64,000 nt of DNA from UBA1479 sp040218445 (GCA_040218445.1 JAVJRK010000010.1:496001-560000); one strand, 5' to 3'; counted from the stretch's first letter, positions 1 to 7,752 are shown. Notes: generated from the sequence alone by a model not told the origin. Numbers and translations are program-made.

Positions 1-260
1 CCGACCGCAGGCGTGTCCTGGGCGGCTATGTCCTGGAATACGGCATGCTGGGGCTGTTGACCGCCGTGATCGGCGCGGCCGTCGGCACGGCCGCGGCCTG
101 GGGCATCGTCGTTCATTTGATGAAAAGCGATTGGGCCTTCGATGCCGGGGCCGCCACGATGACCGCATTATTCTGTCTGGCCGTGACTTTGATCATGGGA
201 TTGTTCGGCACCTGGCGGGCGATGGGCCAAAAGGCCATGCCGCATCTTCGAAACCAATAG
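1..260 (+). CDS. FtsX-like ABC transporter permease, C-terminal fragment
   Basis: The reading frame is open from the left edge (codons from position 3) and ends at a TAG at 258-260, so only the last 85 or so residues are present. They show two hydrophobic helices (roughly window bases 45-110 and 155-225) separated by a short polar loop, preceded by an Arg-rich stretch and a GGYVLEYG segment. This layout matches the last two transmembrane helices of the FtsX/MacB permease family, in particular the YbbP-type inner-membrane permeases that work with a YbbA-like ATPase. That ATPase is not visible because the gene runs off the window. The product would sit in the inner membrane. The subfamily assignment is inferred from a short fragment. 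Confidence 0.6.
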   Translation, partial: DRRRVLGGYVLEYGMLGLLTAVIGAAVGTAAAWGIVVHLMKSDWAFDAGAATMTALFCLAVTLIMGLFGTWRAMGQKAMPHLRNQ

Positions 261-455
261 AATACCCGGCTTAATCCCCCTGGAATTTATCCTGTAAAAC
301 CTTGGTGACATTGACCGGAAGCAGTTGAAATTTAGGGATTTGCTGCCATATTAAGCGCAGGGAAATTTACAGGTTTCACCGGGGCCGCCGCCCGCGATCA
401 CATGATCGTCCACAAGAACCGGCGCCCCGATCGGGAAGTTTAAAGGAGAACCTCA

Positions 456-1190
456 ATGGCTATGGGTCCGAACGACAGATTCCGGCTACAGACCGCGCGC
501 ATGGACAGCGCGCAGGCTGCCGCCGCCGGCATCGACGTCGGCCTGCGCAGCTACATGCTGCGCGTCTACAACTACATGTGCATCGGCCTGGGTCTGACGG
601 GCGCCGTGGCCTTCGCGGCCTCGACCTCGCCGGAACTGATGAACCTCGTGCACGGCACGGCCTTGCGCTGGATCGTGATGCTGGCGCCGCTCGGCTTCGT
701 GTTCTTCCTGTCGGCGCGCATCAATCACGTCAAGGCATCGACGGCACAGGCTTTGTTCTGGATCTATGCGGGCCTGATGGGCCTGTCGCTCAGCTACATC
801 TTCCTGGCCTATACGGGTGTCAGCGTGGTCCGCGTGTTCTTCATCACCGCGGGTGCTTTCGCCGGCCTGTCGCTGTACGGCTATACGACCAAGAAGGACC
901 TGTCCGGCATGGGCTCGTTCCTGATCATGGGTGTGATCGGCATCCTGATCGCTTCGGTCGTGAACATCTTCCTGGCCTCGACCGGCCTGCATTTCGTGAT
1001 CTCGGTCCTGGGCGTGCTGATCTTCGCCGGGCTGACCGCTTACGATACCCAACGGATCAAGGCGATCTATGCCGAGGGCGATCATTCCGACACACATGAG
1101 AAGAAGGCCATCATGGGCGCTTTGACGCTCTATCTGGACTTCATCAACATGTTCATCTTCATGTTGCAGTTCTTCGGCAACAGGGAGTAG
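456..1190 (+). CDS. Bax inhibitor-1 / YccA family membrane protein
   Basis: A 244-residue protein with about seven hydrophobic helices and a short charged N-terminus, the length and topology of the Bax inhibitor-1 (UPF0005, YccA/YbhL) family. The C-terminal GLTAYDTQ segment is the most characteristic part: family members have conserved aspartates here, linked in the BsYetJ structure to a pH-sensitive calcium leak. YccA-like members also interact with the FtsH protease, but nothing here shows which role applies. The ATG at 456 has a good ribosome site (AGGAGA about 8 bases upstream). The gene stands alone and a strong intrinsic terminator follows at 1221-1257. Confidence 0.88.
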   Translation: MAMGPNDRFRLQTARMDSAQAAAAGIDVGLRSYMLRVYNYMCIGLGLTGAVAFAASTSPELMNLVHGTALRWIVMLAPLGFVFFLSARINHVKASTAQALFWIYAGLMGLSLSYIFLAYTGVSVVRVFFITAGAFAGLSLYGYTTKKDLSGMGSFLIMGVIGILIASVVNIFLASTGLHFVISVLGVLIFAGLTAYDTQRIKAIYAEGDHSDTHEKKAIMGALTLYLDFINMFIFMLQFFGNRE

Positions 1191-1220
1191 TCCCGCTTTC
1201 CACCCCTGGGAAAATGTAAA

Positions 1221-1257
1221 AAAAACCGCCCGGCGGCGTCAGCCCCGGGCGGTTTTT
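1221..1257 (+). terminator. Rho-independent terminator after the BI-1 gene
   Basis: A 13-bp perfect stem (AAAAACCGCCCGG at 1221-1233 pairing with CCGGGCGGTTTTT at 1245-1257) with an 11-base loop and a T-run. It lies 30 bases after the BI-1 stop. The A-run on the left arm also makes it usable for minus-strand transcripts from the convergent dehydrogenase gene. Confidence 0.9.
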
Positions 1258-1302
1258 CATATTCAAATCTCACGGTTTTACATCAACGCCGCAAGCTTCA
1301 TC

Positions 1303-1351
1303 TCTCACTGCCTCTGTGTCTCTGTGGTTCAAAACCACTGAGGCGGTGAGA
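1303..1351. repeat. Interrupted dyad (REP-like) in a convergent intergenic region
   Basis: TCTCACTGCCTC (1303-1314) pairs with GAGGCGGTGAGA (1340-1351). Inside it GTGGTT (1324-1329) pairs with AACCAC (1333-1338) around a CAA loop, leaving a 9-base bulge on one side. It lies between the ends of two convergent genes. It looks like an extragenic palindrome of the REP type; whether it recurs in the genome cannot be seen here. Confidence 0.45.
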
Positions 1352-1405
1352 CAATGAGAAATGTGAGTGGCGATCGGTCCTAGAAAATATCCTGCAAAGG
1401 GGAAA

Positions 1406-2383
1406 TCAGGCCAAACGATCTTTCAGTTCTTCACCCCGGAAAAACGCATCCAGGTTGTCCAACGCGCGGAACCCCATGGCATTGCGGGTCTCGACCGTCG
1501 CACTGCCGATATGCGGCAGGATGAACGCGTTCTTCAGCCCGAAGTACCGCTTGTCCACATCGGGCTCGCCGTTGAACACATCCAGCCCCGCCGCCGCCAG
1601 GCGCCCGCTTTCCAGCGCCGCCACCATGGCATCATCATCGATGATGTCGCCGCGCGCCGTGTTCACGACGATAGCGCCTTCCGGCATCAAGGCGATGCCT
1701 TCGGTATTGATCAGCTTGCGGGTTTCCGGGGTCGATTCACAATGGATCGACAAGAACTGCGAGACCTTGAGCAGCGACTGCGGCGTGTCGTGATAAACCG
1801 CGCCCTCTTCCAGATCAGGGCCCAAGCGCGAGCGATTGTGATAGTGGATTTCCATCCCCATGGCCCGGGCGCGCTTGGCCGCCGCCCGGCCGATGCGGCC
1901 CATGCCGAGAACACCCAAAACCTTGCCCTGAACGCCCCAACCCAGGTTCTGGGTCGGCTTCCAGCCGCCGACCGCGACCCATTGATCGCCGGCCAGCATT
2001 TCGAAGCCTTCGCGCGCCCGGCGGCTGGCCGCCAGAATCAACAGAACGGTCACGTCGGCCACGGCTTCGGTCAGGACATCGGGCGTGTTGGAAACAACAA
2101 GTCCCCGCGCCTTGGCGGCTTCCAGATCGATATGTTCGTAGCCGACCGAGAACGTCGCCAGCATGCGCACGTTGTCCGGCAGGCCCTGGATCACGTCGGC
2201 CGGATACTTGGTGCGGGCGGACGTCAGGATGGCGTCAACGTCGCCCGCGCGGGCGATCACGTCCGCGCCGGTCCAGTTGGCGTCTTCCGTATTGACGATG
2301 CAGTCATAGTCCCGTGCGGCCCGTTCCATGACGTCGGACGGAAAGATGCGGGCAACCAAAAGGCGCGGTTTGTTATCAGGCAT
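1406..2383 (-). CDS. D-isomer-specific 2-hydroxyacid dehydrogenase (glyoxylate reductase-like)
   Basis: A 325-residue NAD(P)-dependent oxidoreductase that interconverts 2-hydroxy and 2-oxo acids in the cytoplasm. The Rossmann glycine motif GMGRIG is at residues 160-165. The catalytic triad of the family is complete: Arg244 in NTARGD, Glu273 in NGEP and His291 in LPHIGSAT. The length and overall pattern are closest to glyoxylate/hydroxypyruvate reductases (GyaR/GhrB) rather than the longer SerA proteins, because no C-terminal ACT domain is present. It is co-directional with, and 57 bases downstream of, an SDR gene, so the two may be co-transcribed. The exact substrate is not deducible. Confidence 0.88.
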   Translation of the reverse strand: MPDNKPRLLVARIFPSDVMERAARDYDCIVNTEDANWTGADVIARAGDVDAILTSARTKYPADVIQGLPDNVRMLATFSVGYEHIDLEAAKARGLVVSNTPDVLTEAVADVTVLLILAASRRAREGFEMLAGDQWVAVGGWKPTQNLGWGVQGKVLGVLGMGRIGRAAAKRARAMGMEIHYHNRSRLGPDLEEGAVYHDTPQSLLKVSQFLSIHCESTPETRKLINTEGIALMPEGAIVVNTARGDIIDDDAMVAALESGRLAAAGLDVFNGEPDVDKRYFGLKNAFILPHIGSATVETRNAMGFRALDNLDAFFRGEELKDRLA

Positions 2384-2440
2384 GGATAATGTCCCTTAGA
2401 AGATGAAGCCGGCACCGGCCCGCAGTGATGAGATATAGCG

Positions 2441-3181
2441 TCAGATGCAGCGCCCGCCGTCGACCTCAAGACAGACCCCGGTCAGGAATTCGGCCTCGTC
2501 CGATGCCAGGAACAGCGCCGCATTGGCCACGTCCTGGGGTGTCGACATGCGGCCCAGCGGGATGGTCGCATTGAATTGATCACGCAGTTCGGGACTGTCG
2601 CCGCCCATGAAATCGGCGGTCAGCCCCGTTGCCCCCAACACCGGATTGATGGCGCAGACGCGGATCTTGTCGGCCGCCAGTTCTCCCGCCATGGATTTGG
2701 TCAGGGTGATGGCCGCGCCCTTGGTCCCGTTGTACCAGGTCAACCCCGGGCGTGGGCGCACCCCGGCGGTCGATGCCGTATTAATGATCACACCGCCGCC
2801 CTGGGTCTGCATCTGCGGCACGGCATGGATGGCCGCCAGGTAGATGCTTTTGACGTTCACCGCGTAGATACGGTCGAAATCTTCTTCCGTAACGTCCAGC
2901 AGGTGGCTGCGCCGATGCGTGATGCCGGCGTTATTGACCAGAATGTCCAGGCGCCCGAACCAGTCGACCGTGGCGTCGATCATGGCCTTGACCTGATCGC
3001 TCTTGGAAACGTCGCATTGAAAGGACCGGGATTGGATGTCCTTGGCGACCCGTTCGGCCGCCGTACCGTCGATATCGGCCACGACGACGCGGGCCCCTTC
3101 TTCGGCGAAACGATGGGCGATGCCCTCGCCAAAGCCCGACCCGGCGCCCGTAACCAGCGCCACTTTGTCTTTAAGTCTCAT
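2441..3181 (-). CDS. SDR family oxidoreductase
   Basis: A 246-residue classical short-chain dehydrogenase/reductase. The cofactor motif TGAGSGFG is at residues 11-18, NNAG at 83-86, the catalytic Ser at about 137, and the YxxxK pair is Tyr150/Lys154. Asp36, at the end of the second beta strand (VVADID), suggests NAD over NADP. The last residues end in EVDGGRCI, the usual SDR C-terminal pattern. It sits just upstream of the 2-hydroxyacid dehydrogenase on the same strand, which suggests a shared catabolic role on a hydroxy acid or sugar acid. The substrate is unknown. Confidence 0.88.
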   Translation of the reverse strand: MRLKDKVALVTGAGSGFGEGIAHRFAEEGARVVVADIDGTAAERVAKDIQSRSFQCDVSKSDQVKAMIDATVDWFGRLDILVNNAGITHRRSHLLDVTEEDFDRIYAVNVKSIYLAAIHAVPQMQTQGGGVIINTASTAGVRPRPGLTWYNGTKGAAITLTKSMAGELAADKIRVCAINPVLGATGLTADFMGGDSPELRDQFNATIPLGRMSTPQDVANAALFLASDEAEFLTGVCLEVDGGRCI

Positions 3182-3372
3182 GATGGTGTCCTGAATGTTT
3201 CCTGTTCCCGCCTGGGCAGGCGGGAACGGTGGTTGGTTTTGCGGGCATCAGGCCATATCAGGCGAACCGCCTCAAGCAAAATTGGCCGCCTCGGGACAGC
3301 TTCGGTCTCGCTTATTCGTTCCGGGGGCGCATTGGCAAACCCGGGTTCCCCCTGGTTTAGGCCAAACGCGGC

Positions 3373-4050
3373 CTAGGCCGCACCGCGCTTCAGGATGTCC
3401 ATGGCGCTGTTCAATTGGCTCATGCGGCGATGATCGCCATGGGGGCTGTCGGGGTGATGAATGGTGGCGAGCATACGGAACCGTGCGCGCAACGTCTCGC
3501 CGTCGGGGATGCGGCCGGGCGGAAAGCCCAGGACGTAAAGGGCATCTTCCCGCGACCGCACGCCGTCGGACAGCGGATCGAAGGAAAGCACCGAAACGAT
3601 CGTGCGCAGACGGACCAGTTCTTCCGGATCGACGACCTCGCGGCCCGTCCCGTCATCTGGGTCAGCATCCGCATCATGTTCCCGGTCACCCCCGGAAAGC
3701 GCCAGTTGAACGCGGGTTTCACCCTGATCCAGGGCCAGAGCAATACCAAGGGCGCGACGCATGAATTCGACCTCGAACCCGGGGGCCATGCGTACCTGCA
3801 AGCGCGGTTTGCGCCGCCACGGCCGGCCCTTGGCCGTGCCGGATTTCAAGATCACCGTTTCCCGGTCGTTGGGTTCGGGTTCTCCCGGGTCGGGGAATTC
3901 ATCAATGACACCACCCGGAACGACCAGCAGAACCGAGCGCGCCAGATCCCCCACATTGACCCGCCGCCTAGCCGCCAAGTCCATGACCGCATCACGGAAC
4001 ATCGACGTACATGGAATGGTATAGGAATGTTTTTTTATGTCCTGGGTCAT
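3373..4050 (-). CDS. J-domain (DnaJ-like) protein
   Basis: A 225-residue protein whose last 55 residues form a J domain: helix, HPD tripeptide at residues 199-201, then an Arg/Lys-containing helix. The J domain is the part of Hsp40 co-chaperones that stimulates DnaK ATPase; here it is C-terminal, unlike DnaJ. The N-terminal 160 residues match no domain I recognise and contain a basic patch (about 79-85) and an acidic linker (about 122-140). I chose the ATG at 4050, which has an AGGGGT site just upstream. An in-frame TTG at 4077 would add nine residues. Client and location are unknown. Confidence 0.75.
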   Translation of the reverse strand: MTQDIKKHSYTIPCTSMFRDAVMDLAARRRVNVGDLARSVLLVVPGGVIDEFPDPGEPEPNDRETVILKSGTAKGRPWRRKPRLQVRMAPGFEVEFMRRALGIALALDQGETRVQLALSGGDREHDADADPDDGTGREVVDPEELVRLRTIVSVLSFDPLSDGVRSREDALYVLGFPPGRIPDGETLRARFRMLATIHHPDSPHGDHRRMSQLNSAMDILKRGAA

Positions 4051-4297
4051 CACCCCTGCCCCATCACTTCCAGCCAATCGGCCCGGCCATCACTAGGGCC
4101 CTTGGACACGAGTCCGGCCCCATGCCCGCGACATAACCCGCCACCGGGCCGCCGGTCCATACCCGTGATGCAATGAATTTACCCGATCAAGCCCCATCTG
4201 CAACTACTATCGTTGTTATGCGGGTCGGCGCGGCGATCCATGCCGTGCCCCACGCGCCAACACATCAAGGCGTTCACGCCCGAATCCAAGATAATTG

Positions 4298-4327
4298 TTG
4301 AACAAAATTGGTTAACGTTCTGATAAT
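4298..4327 (+). promoter_or_regulatory. Strong sigma-70-like promoter
   Basis: TTGAAC at 4298-4303 and TGATAA at 4321-4326 (17-base spacer), or GATAAT at 4322-4327 (18-base spacer). Transcription would start near 4333, about 430 bases before the nearest plus-strand start codon (4762), so the transcript has a long leader or is a separate RNA. Confidence 0.5.
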
Positions 4328-4449
4328 CCAGAAACCCTTGGTCGACTCGTCATTCCACGGACTCCTGTCAAGAAACCTCTCTTGGCAACGGGGAGTTGGC
4401 CTTCAAGACCACAGAAGGTTCCAAATCGGCCAAATTTCATTCCGCTTCA

Positions 4450-4561
4450 GTGGCGGAAACGCCACCTGACAACTACTGCCGCAGTAGCCGGCGGCGGACA
4501 CGGCCCCCCCATGAGGCTCAAAATTAACCAATAAAATTCAATGCTCTATGGGGTTTTATTG
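4450..4561 (+). ncRNA. Hairpin-rich leader or ncRNA candidate
   Basis: Three hairpins follow one another: GTGGCG-GAAA-CGCCAC (4450-4465, GNRA tetraloop), CTACTGC/GCAGTAG (4473-4487) and CAATAAAA/TTTTATTG (4529-4536 with 4554-4561, 17-base loop). They lie downstream of the promoter at 4298. They may be a structured 5' leader of the flagellin-like gene or an independent RNA. No known riboswitch or RNA family was recognised. Confidence 0.35.
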
Positions 4562-4761
4562 ATCCTTCCTTTCGAACCCCCCGCCTTCAATGCCGTGCCG
4601 GTGACGGTTGGCGGTTGCTCCGTGTCCTGTTACACTTTTCGGGATTGATCGAATGTCGTCGGCAGCCCAAGGAACGGGCCGCCCCGCGCAATCCCGGTCC
4701 GAGCACAGAACCGTGCAAGGCCCCCAGAATGGACCGCCATCCGGCGTCACCGGGGAAGCCA

Positions 4762-5496
4762 ATGGCCACGGACATCAGTGCCGTCGTCGCCACCCAACTG
4801 AATTTATCCAGTTCGCTTGCCGTCAACCGGGCCCGCAGCGCCCTGGTGACCGAACGAACGGCCGCCGCGACGCCCTCGCGCAACACGGCCGATCCTTTGG
4901 GGCTGTCGCTCGATCACCGCCAGGCGATCAATCTTTCTGCACCCAATGCCGCCACCGCCATCGGACGCGCCCAATCGACGGGTCAGCAGATCGTCGATAC
5001 CCTGCGCAGACTGGAGGCCAATCTAACGACGGGGATCAACGATGGGCTCGTCTCACCGCGCACGGAACTGCGCATCAGCGAAACCCGGGTGTCGCGGTTG
5101 AACATCTCGGCCGCCGCCGGGCGGACAATCGATGCCATCGACCGGCTCGTTTCGCGGGCGGAAACGGCGGGCACGAATCTGATTTCCAGCACCCAGGACC
5201 GTATCACCATTCAAACGACGGAATTCGGCGGTCGTGTCACCGTGCGCGCCCAACCCCTGGACAGTATCGGATTGGGCCTGCAGGACCTGAGCGCGCTCAG
5301 TCCGACCGAAGCCGTCGAAGCCAGGGCACGGGTCCGTGTGGCGATCAATGTGGCATCGGAACGGCTCGCGTCGCTAACCTCGCTCAGCGGGTCTTTGGAG
5401 GCCCGACGCGGCACGGCCCAGTCTTTCTTGCAGTTCGGCAACGAAAGCCTGTTCGAAGGTGCCGTCCGTGGGCGCCTTGTGAACCTAACGGCGTAA
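4762..5496 (+). CDS. Flagellin-like protein (weak similarity)
   Basis: A 244-residue, Ala/Ser/Thr/Arg-rich protein with no Cys, no signal peptide and predicted long helices. Residues about 40-95 follow the pattern of the flagellin N-terminal domain (ADPLGLSLDHRQAI, then NAATAIGRAQ and a long helix ending in LRRLEA), but the flagellin C-terminal helix is not recognisable and no flagellar genes are nearby. It may be a divergent flagellin, a hook-associated relative or an unrelated coiled-coil protein. I use the ATG at 4762 because the upstream in-frame extension to 4615 has unlike, Cys/Pro-rich composition. A long leader with a strong promoter precedes it. Confidence 0.45.
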   Translation: MATDISAVVATQLNLSSSLAVNRARSALVTERTAAATPSRNTADPLGLSLDHRQAINLSAPNAATAIGRAQSTGQQIVDTLRRLEANLTTGINDGLVSPRTELRISETRVSRLNISAAAGRTIDAIDRLVSRAETAGTNLISSTQDRITIQTTEFGGRVTVRAQPLDSIGLGLQDLSALSPTEAVEARARVRVAINVASERLASLTSLSGSLEARRGTAQSFLQFGNESLFEGAVRGRLVNLTA

Positions 5497-5553
5497 GGCC
5501 TGCACAGGCATTTTAGGCAAGTCTTTTTTTCGGCTTTCTGCCAGATTTTTGAT

Positions 5554-5583
5554 TTGAACTGTTGGCTAACGGCGCGGTATCTA
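5554..5583 (+). promoter_or_regulatory. Candidate promoter for the 68-residue protein
   Basis: TTGAAC at 5554-5559 and TATCTA at 5578-5583 with an 18-base spacer. The expected start is about 50 bases before the ATG at 5638. A second -10-like TATAAC lies just downstream but lacks a matching -35. Confidence 0.4.
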
Positions 5584-5637
5584 GACGGTATAACACCCCC
5601 TGTGTGACCCCTACTGAAGATCAAGAAAAGTAGAACA

Positions 5638-5844
5638 ATGAAGAAGCGTCGCATCGACCTAGGCGCCCGATTCGTAAAAGTGGACGAACCCCGACGGGTC
5701 TGGGTCGTGGCTGCCAACGGCAGCGAACGTACCCCCGTTCCCCATTACGTTCTCGTTCGCGAAGATTCGCAAAACCGTCGGCGCACTTTGTCCGAAGCGG
5801 TTTTGCTCGACCGCAACTTCTACCGTCAGGTCCGCGAACAGTAA
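5638..5844 (+). CDS. Small conserved hypothetical protein
   Basis: A 68-residue basic protein. It begins MKKRRIDLG, has a central VWVVAANG strand pair, a PHYVLVRED segment and a C-terminal RTLSEAVLLDRNFY segment. I recall this arrangement from short conserved hypothetical proteins of alphaproteobacteria, but no function is known to me. It has no membrane segment and no metal motif. The high Arg/Lys content and beta-rich pattern would allow nucleic-acid or ribosome binding, but this is only a guess. It has its own candidate promoter, and a short dyad (5846-5853 with 5870-5877) follows the stop. Confidence 0.65.
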   Translation: MKKRRIDLGARFVKVDEPRRVWVVAANGSERTPVPHYVLVREDSQNRRRTLSEAVLLDRNFYRQVREQ

Positions 5845-5845
5845 G

Positions 5846-5877
5846 CTGCCGAAATCTGCCGCCATGACCTTCGGCAG
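5846..5877 (+). terminator. Weak terminator-like hairpin after the 68-residue gene
   Basis: CTGCCGAA (5846-5853) pairs with TTCGGCAG (5870-5877), beginning three bases after the stop codon. No T-run follows, so it may act as a 3' stabiliser or a Rho-assisted stop rather than an intrinsic terminator. Confidence 0.3.
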
Positions 5878-5925
5878 ACGGCCTGCACCTCCGCCTTACT
5901 TCTCATCAAATTAAATTTTTTGAAT

Positions 5926-5939
5926 GTGACCCTGGTCAC
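5926..5939. promoter_or_regulatory. 14-bp operator-like palindrome
   Basis: GTGACC-CT-GGTCAC is a perfect dyad. It ends about 22 bases before the likely -10 (TATCAT, 5962-5967) of the candidate small RNA, so a bound protein would overlap the -35 region. The regulator is unknown. Confidence 0.35.
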
Positions 5940-5970
5940 TGAATTGATCGCGGCTGCTCGCTATCATCTG

Positions 5971-6069
5971 ATCATTGTCGGGGCGATCCCCTCCCTCCCC
6001 TCCCCCGGACCCCCGACAGCCTCCCTGTTAAACTCACCGGCCCGCGATCGCGGGCCGGTTTCTTTTTGC
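5971..6069 (+). ncRNA. Candidate trans-acting sRNA with C-rich anti-Shine-Dalgarno loop
   Basis: An 8-bp perfect stem TGTCGGGG (5976-5983) with CCCCGACA (6011-6018) encloses a 27-base loop made almost wholly of CCTCCC/CCCTCC repeats. A very strong terminator hairpin (6036-6059) with a T-run follows directly. This is the architecture of alphaproteobacterial 'cuckoo'-type sRNAs (CcsR family in Rhodobacter), whose exposed CUCCUCCC loops pair with ribosome binding sites. No ORF explains the terminator. The -10 TATCAT at 5962-5967 sits well for a start near 5974; the -35 (CTGAAT) is weak. This is inference from structure only. Confidence 0.5.
6036..6069 (+). terminator. Very strong Rho-independent terminator
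   Basis: ACCGGCCCGCGA with its exact complement forms a 24-base perfect palindrome (6036-6059), which folds into a stem of about ten base pairs with a 4-base loop. TTTCTTTTT follows on the plus strand only. It ends the candidate sRNA transcript; the minus-strand side lacks a T-run. Confidence 0.85.
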
Positions 6070-6171
6070 CCGCAGCATAAGAAAGCCGAGACCGGCGAAA
6101 ACATGGCAAAAGGAAGCAGAGCCGGATCGAGTGATCGGCCATCCAAGAAGAAACGAGAAAGAGAGGGGGAG

Positions 6172-6247
6172 TGGTGCCGCCTGGGTGACTTGAACACCCG
6201 ACCCCCGCATTACGAATGCGATGCTCTACCAGCTGAGCTAAGGCGGC
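6172..6247 (-). tRNA. tRNA-Thr (anticodon CGU)
   Basis: On the minus strand a full cloverleaf can be drawn: acceptor GCCGCCT/AGGCGGC, D stem GCTC/GAGC, anticodon stem TCGCA/TGCGG around the loop TTCGTAA (anticodon CGT at loop positions 3-5), a 5-base variable loop and T stem GGGTG/CACCC. The discriminator is A and CCA is encoded (6172-6174). It reads ACG threonine codons. Confidence 0.93.
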
Positions 6248-6342
6248 GACGCGACAATTCAGCGCGTTTTCAAGGCGGAAACTCTATCAGGTGCCGCGCC
6301 AAGTCAAGCCCAATTGCATCTGCTCTGTATTATCAGCCCGGA

Positions 6343-7743
6343 TCAGCCCTTATCGCCTGTGTCCGGGGCCGGCAGACGGGCCGTGCCACCGACCGCCCGG
6401 CCGTTGCCGGCGATGTCGCCGCCACCGGATGACAACGGTCCCGCATGGGGCGGCGTGCGCCAAGCATAGCCGTCGAACTGCCCGCAATTGGCGCAGGTGA
6501 CCGTCCATTGGGCCGCCGCATTGCCGCAGGTGCCGCAGACCCACGCATTGTCGGGACCCGCCGTAGCCGCCCGCAACAGCCATTCGTGGCCCTGAACGGG
6601 ATCTTCCTGTTCGTTTTCCGCGACCTGGGCCTGTAGGCGCAGCGCCCGACCGGCATATCCGTCATCACCACCGTCGGCCAGGACCAGGTCAAGGTGCTTG
6701 CGGGCTTCGCCCCACAAGCCCGCATCGACAGCCGCCTGCGCCAGGGCAAGATGACTTTCCGGATGATCCGGGTTGGCGCGGACCAGTTTTTCCAACGCCT
6801 TGACCGCCGCAAGGGCATCTTCGGCCCGGCGGGCGGTCAGATATTCAGGAACCAAGGACGGATGCGGGGCCGAAATCCAGGCCTTTTCGATCAAACCTGC
6901 CGCCCGCCGATCCTTACCGTCGGCCGTCAACAGGTGGGCCAGACGCGCCGCCGCCGGTGTCAGGTCGGGCGCCAGATCATGAGCCTGGCGCAGGTGCTTG
7001 AACTCGGACGCCGGGTCGCCGTTGGCCCGTGCCTGGCGGGCCTGCTCGAACGCCAGAACTCCCTTACGCCGGTCCGCCGTGGTGCGGTCGACCAGGCGCC
7101 TGCGTCCCAACTCGTCATTGGTCACGCTGGCGTCCAGCCATTGACCCGATTGCGCCTGCAGATCAAACAGAGTGGTCGCGACCCATTCGCTGTTGGGGCG
7201 CAAACGGTAGGCACGGCGCGCCAATTCAAGCGCTTTGTCCCGGTCACCTTTTGCCAGGGCCTGGGACAGCAGGCCACGCAGGCCGAGGAATTCCGTTTCC
7301 GAACGTTCCGACATGGCCTTGAAGAAACCTTCGGCGGCCTTGTCGTCGCCGCTCAATTGCGCCGCCTGCGCCGACAGCAACATGGTCAGGGGTGGTTCAT
7401 TCAACAAAACCTCGGCCCGCTTGGAATGTTTCTGCGCTTCCGAGGGATCGCCAGCGGCGACCGCCACCATGCCACGGGTCAGCGCATCATATCCGCGCCG
7501 GCGGCGCCGCTCGCGCCACGCCGAGGCCAGATTCCCGGGTGTATTGCGAAGCACGATCCATGCCCGGTAAATCCCCGCCGAAACCGCCATCAACACGGCA
7601 ACAACGGCGATCATCAGAGCCGCCGAGGTTTCGATCTGATAGCCCCGCCATTGGGCACGGATTTCGCCGGGATTGTCCGTCAGCCACAGGACAGCGGCAA
7701 TCACCAGGGCAAGAAAGACCAGGAAGCGGAGGGCTTTGATCAT
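6343..7743 (-). CDS. hemY: HemY-like TPR membrane protein with C-terminal zinc ribbon
   Basis: A 466-residue protein with two N-terminal transmembrane helices (about residues 5-21 and 40-62), then TPR-like helical hairpins, as in the HemY family found beside hemC/hemD in proteobacteria. HemY is not protoporphyrinogen oxidase; its exact function is unsettled, though it is linked to tetrapyrrole synthesis. The C-terminus carries CxxC-x10-CxxC (Cys403, 406, 417, 420), a zinc-ribbon/rubredoxin-like knuckle reminiscent of LapB, then a disordered Gly/Pro tail. It is the last gene of the hemC-hemD-mic60-hemY set and starts 9 bases after mic60. Confidence 0.8.
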   Translation of the reverse strand: MIKALRFLVFLALVIAAVLWLTDNPGEIRAQWRGYQIETSAALMIAVVAVLMAVSAGIYRAWIVLRNTPGNLASAWRERRRRRGYDALTRGMVAVAAGDPSEAQKHSKRAEVLLNEPPLTMLLSAQAAQLSGDDKAAEGFFKAMSERSETEFLGLRGLLSQALAKGDRDKALELARRAYRLRPNSEWVATTLFDLQAQSGQWLDASVTNDELGRRRLVDRTTADRRKGVLAFEQARQARANGDPASEFKHLRQAHDLAPDLTPAAARLAHLLTADGKDRRAAGLIEKAWISAPHPSLVPEYLTARRAEDALAAVKALEKLVRANPDHPESHLALAQAAVDAGLWGEARKHLDLVLADGGDDGYAGRALRLQAQVAENEQEDPVQGHEWLLRAATAGPDNAWVCGTCGNAAAQWTVTCANCGQFDGYAWRTPPHAGPLSSGGGDIAGNGRAVGGTARLPAPDTGDKG

Positions 7744-7752
7744 TGCGCGCCC

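Larger units (their letters stand above)
4051..4761. other. Non-coding stretch of about 700 bp upstream of the flagellin-like gene
   Basis: No convincing gene lies between the J-domain protein and the flagellin-like gene. The open frame that extends the latter leftwards to 4615 has no ribosome site and an unlike composition. The stretch holds a strong sigma-70-like promoter at 4298-4327 and three successive dyads (4450-4465, 4473-4487, 4529-4561), listed separately. The part from 4100 to 4290 shows nothing I can name. Confidence 0.5.
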
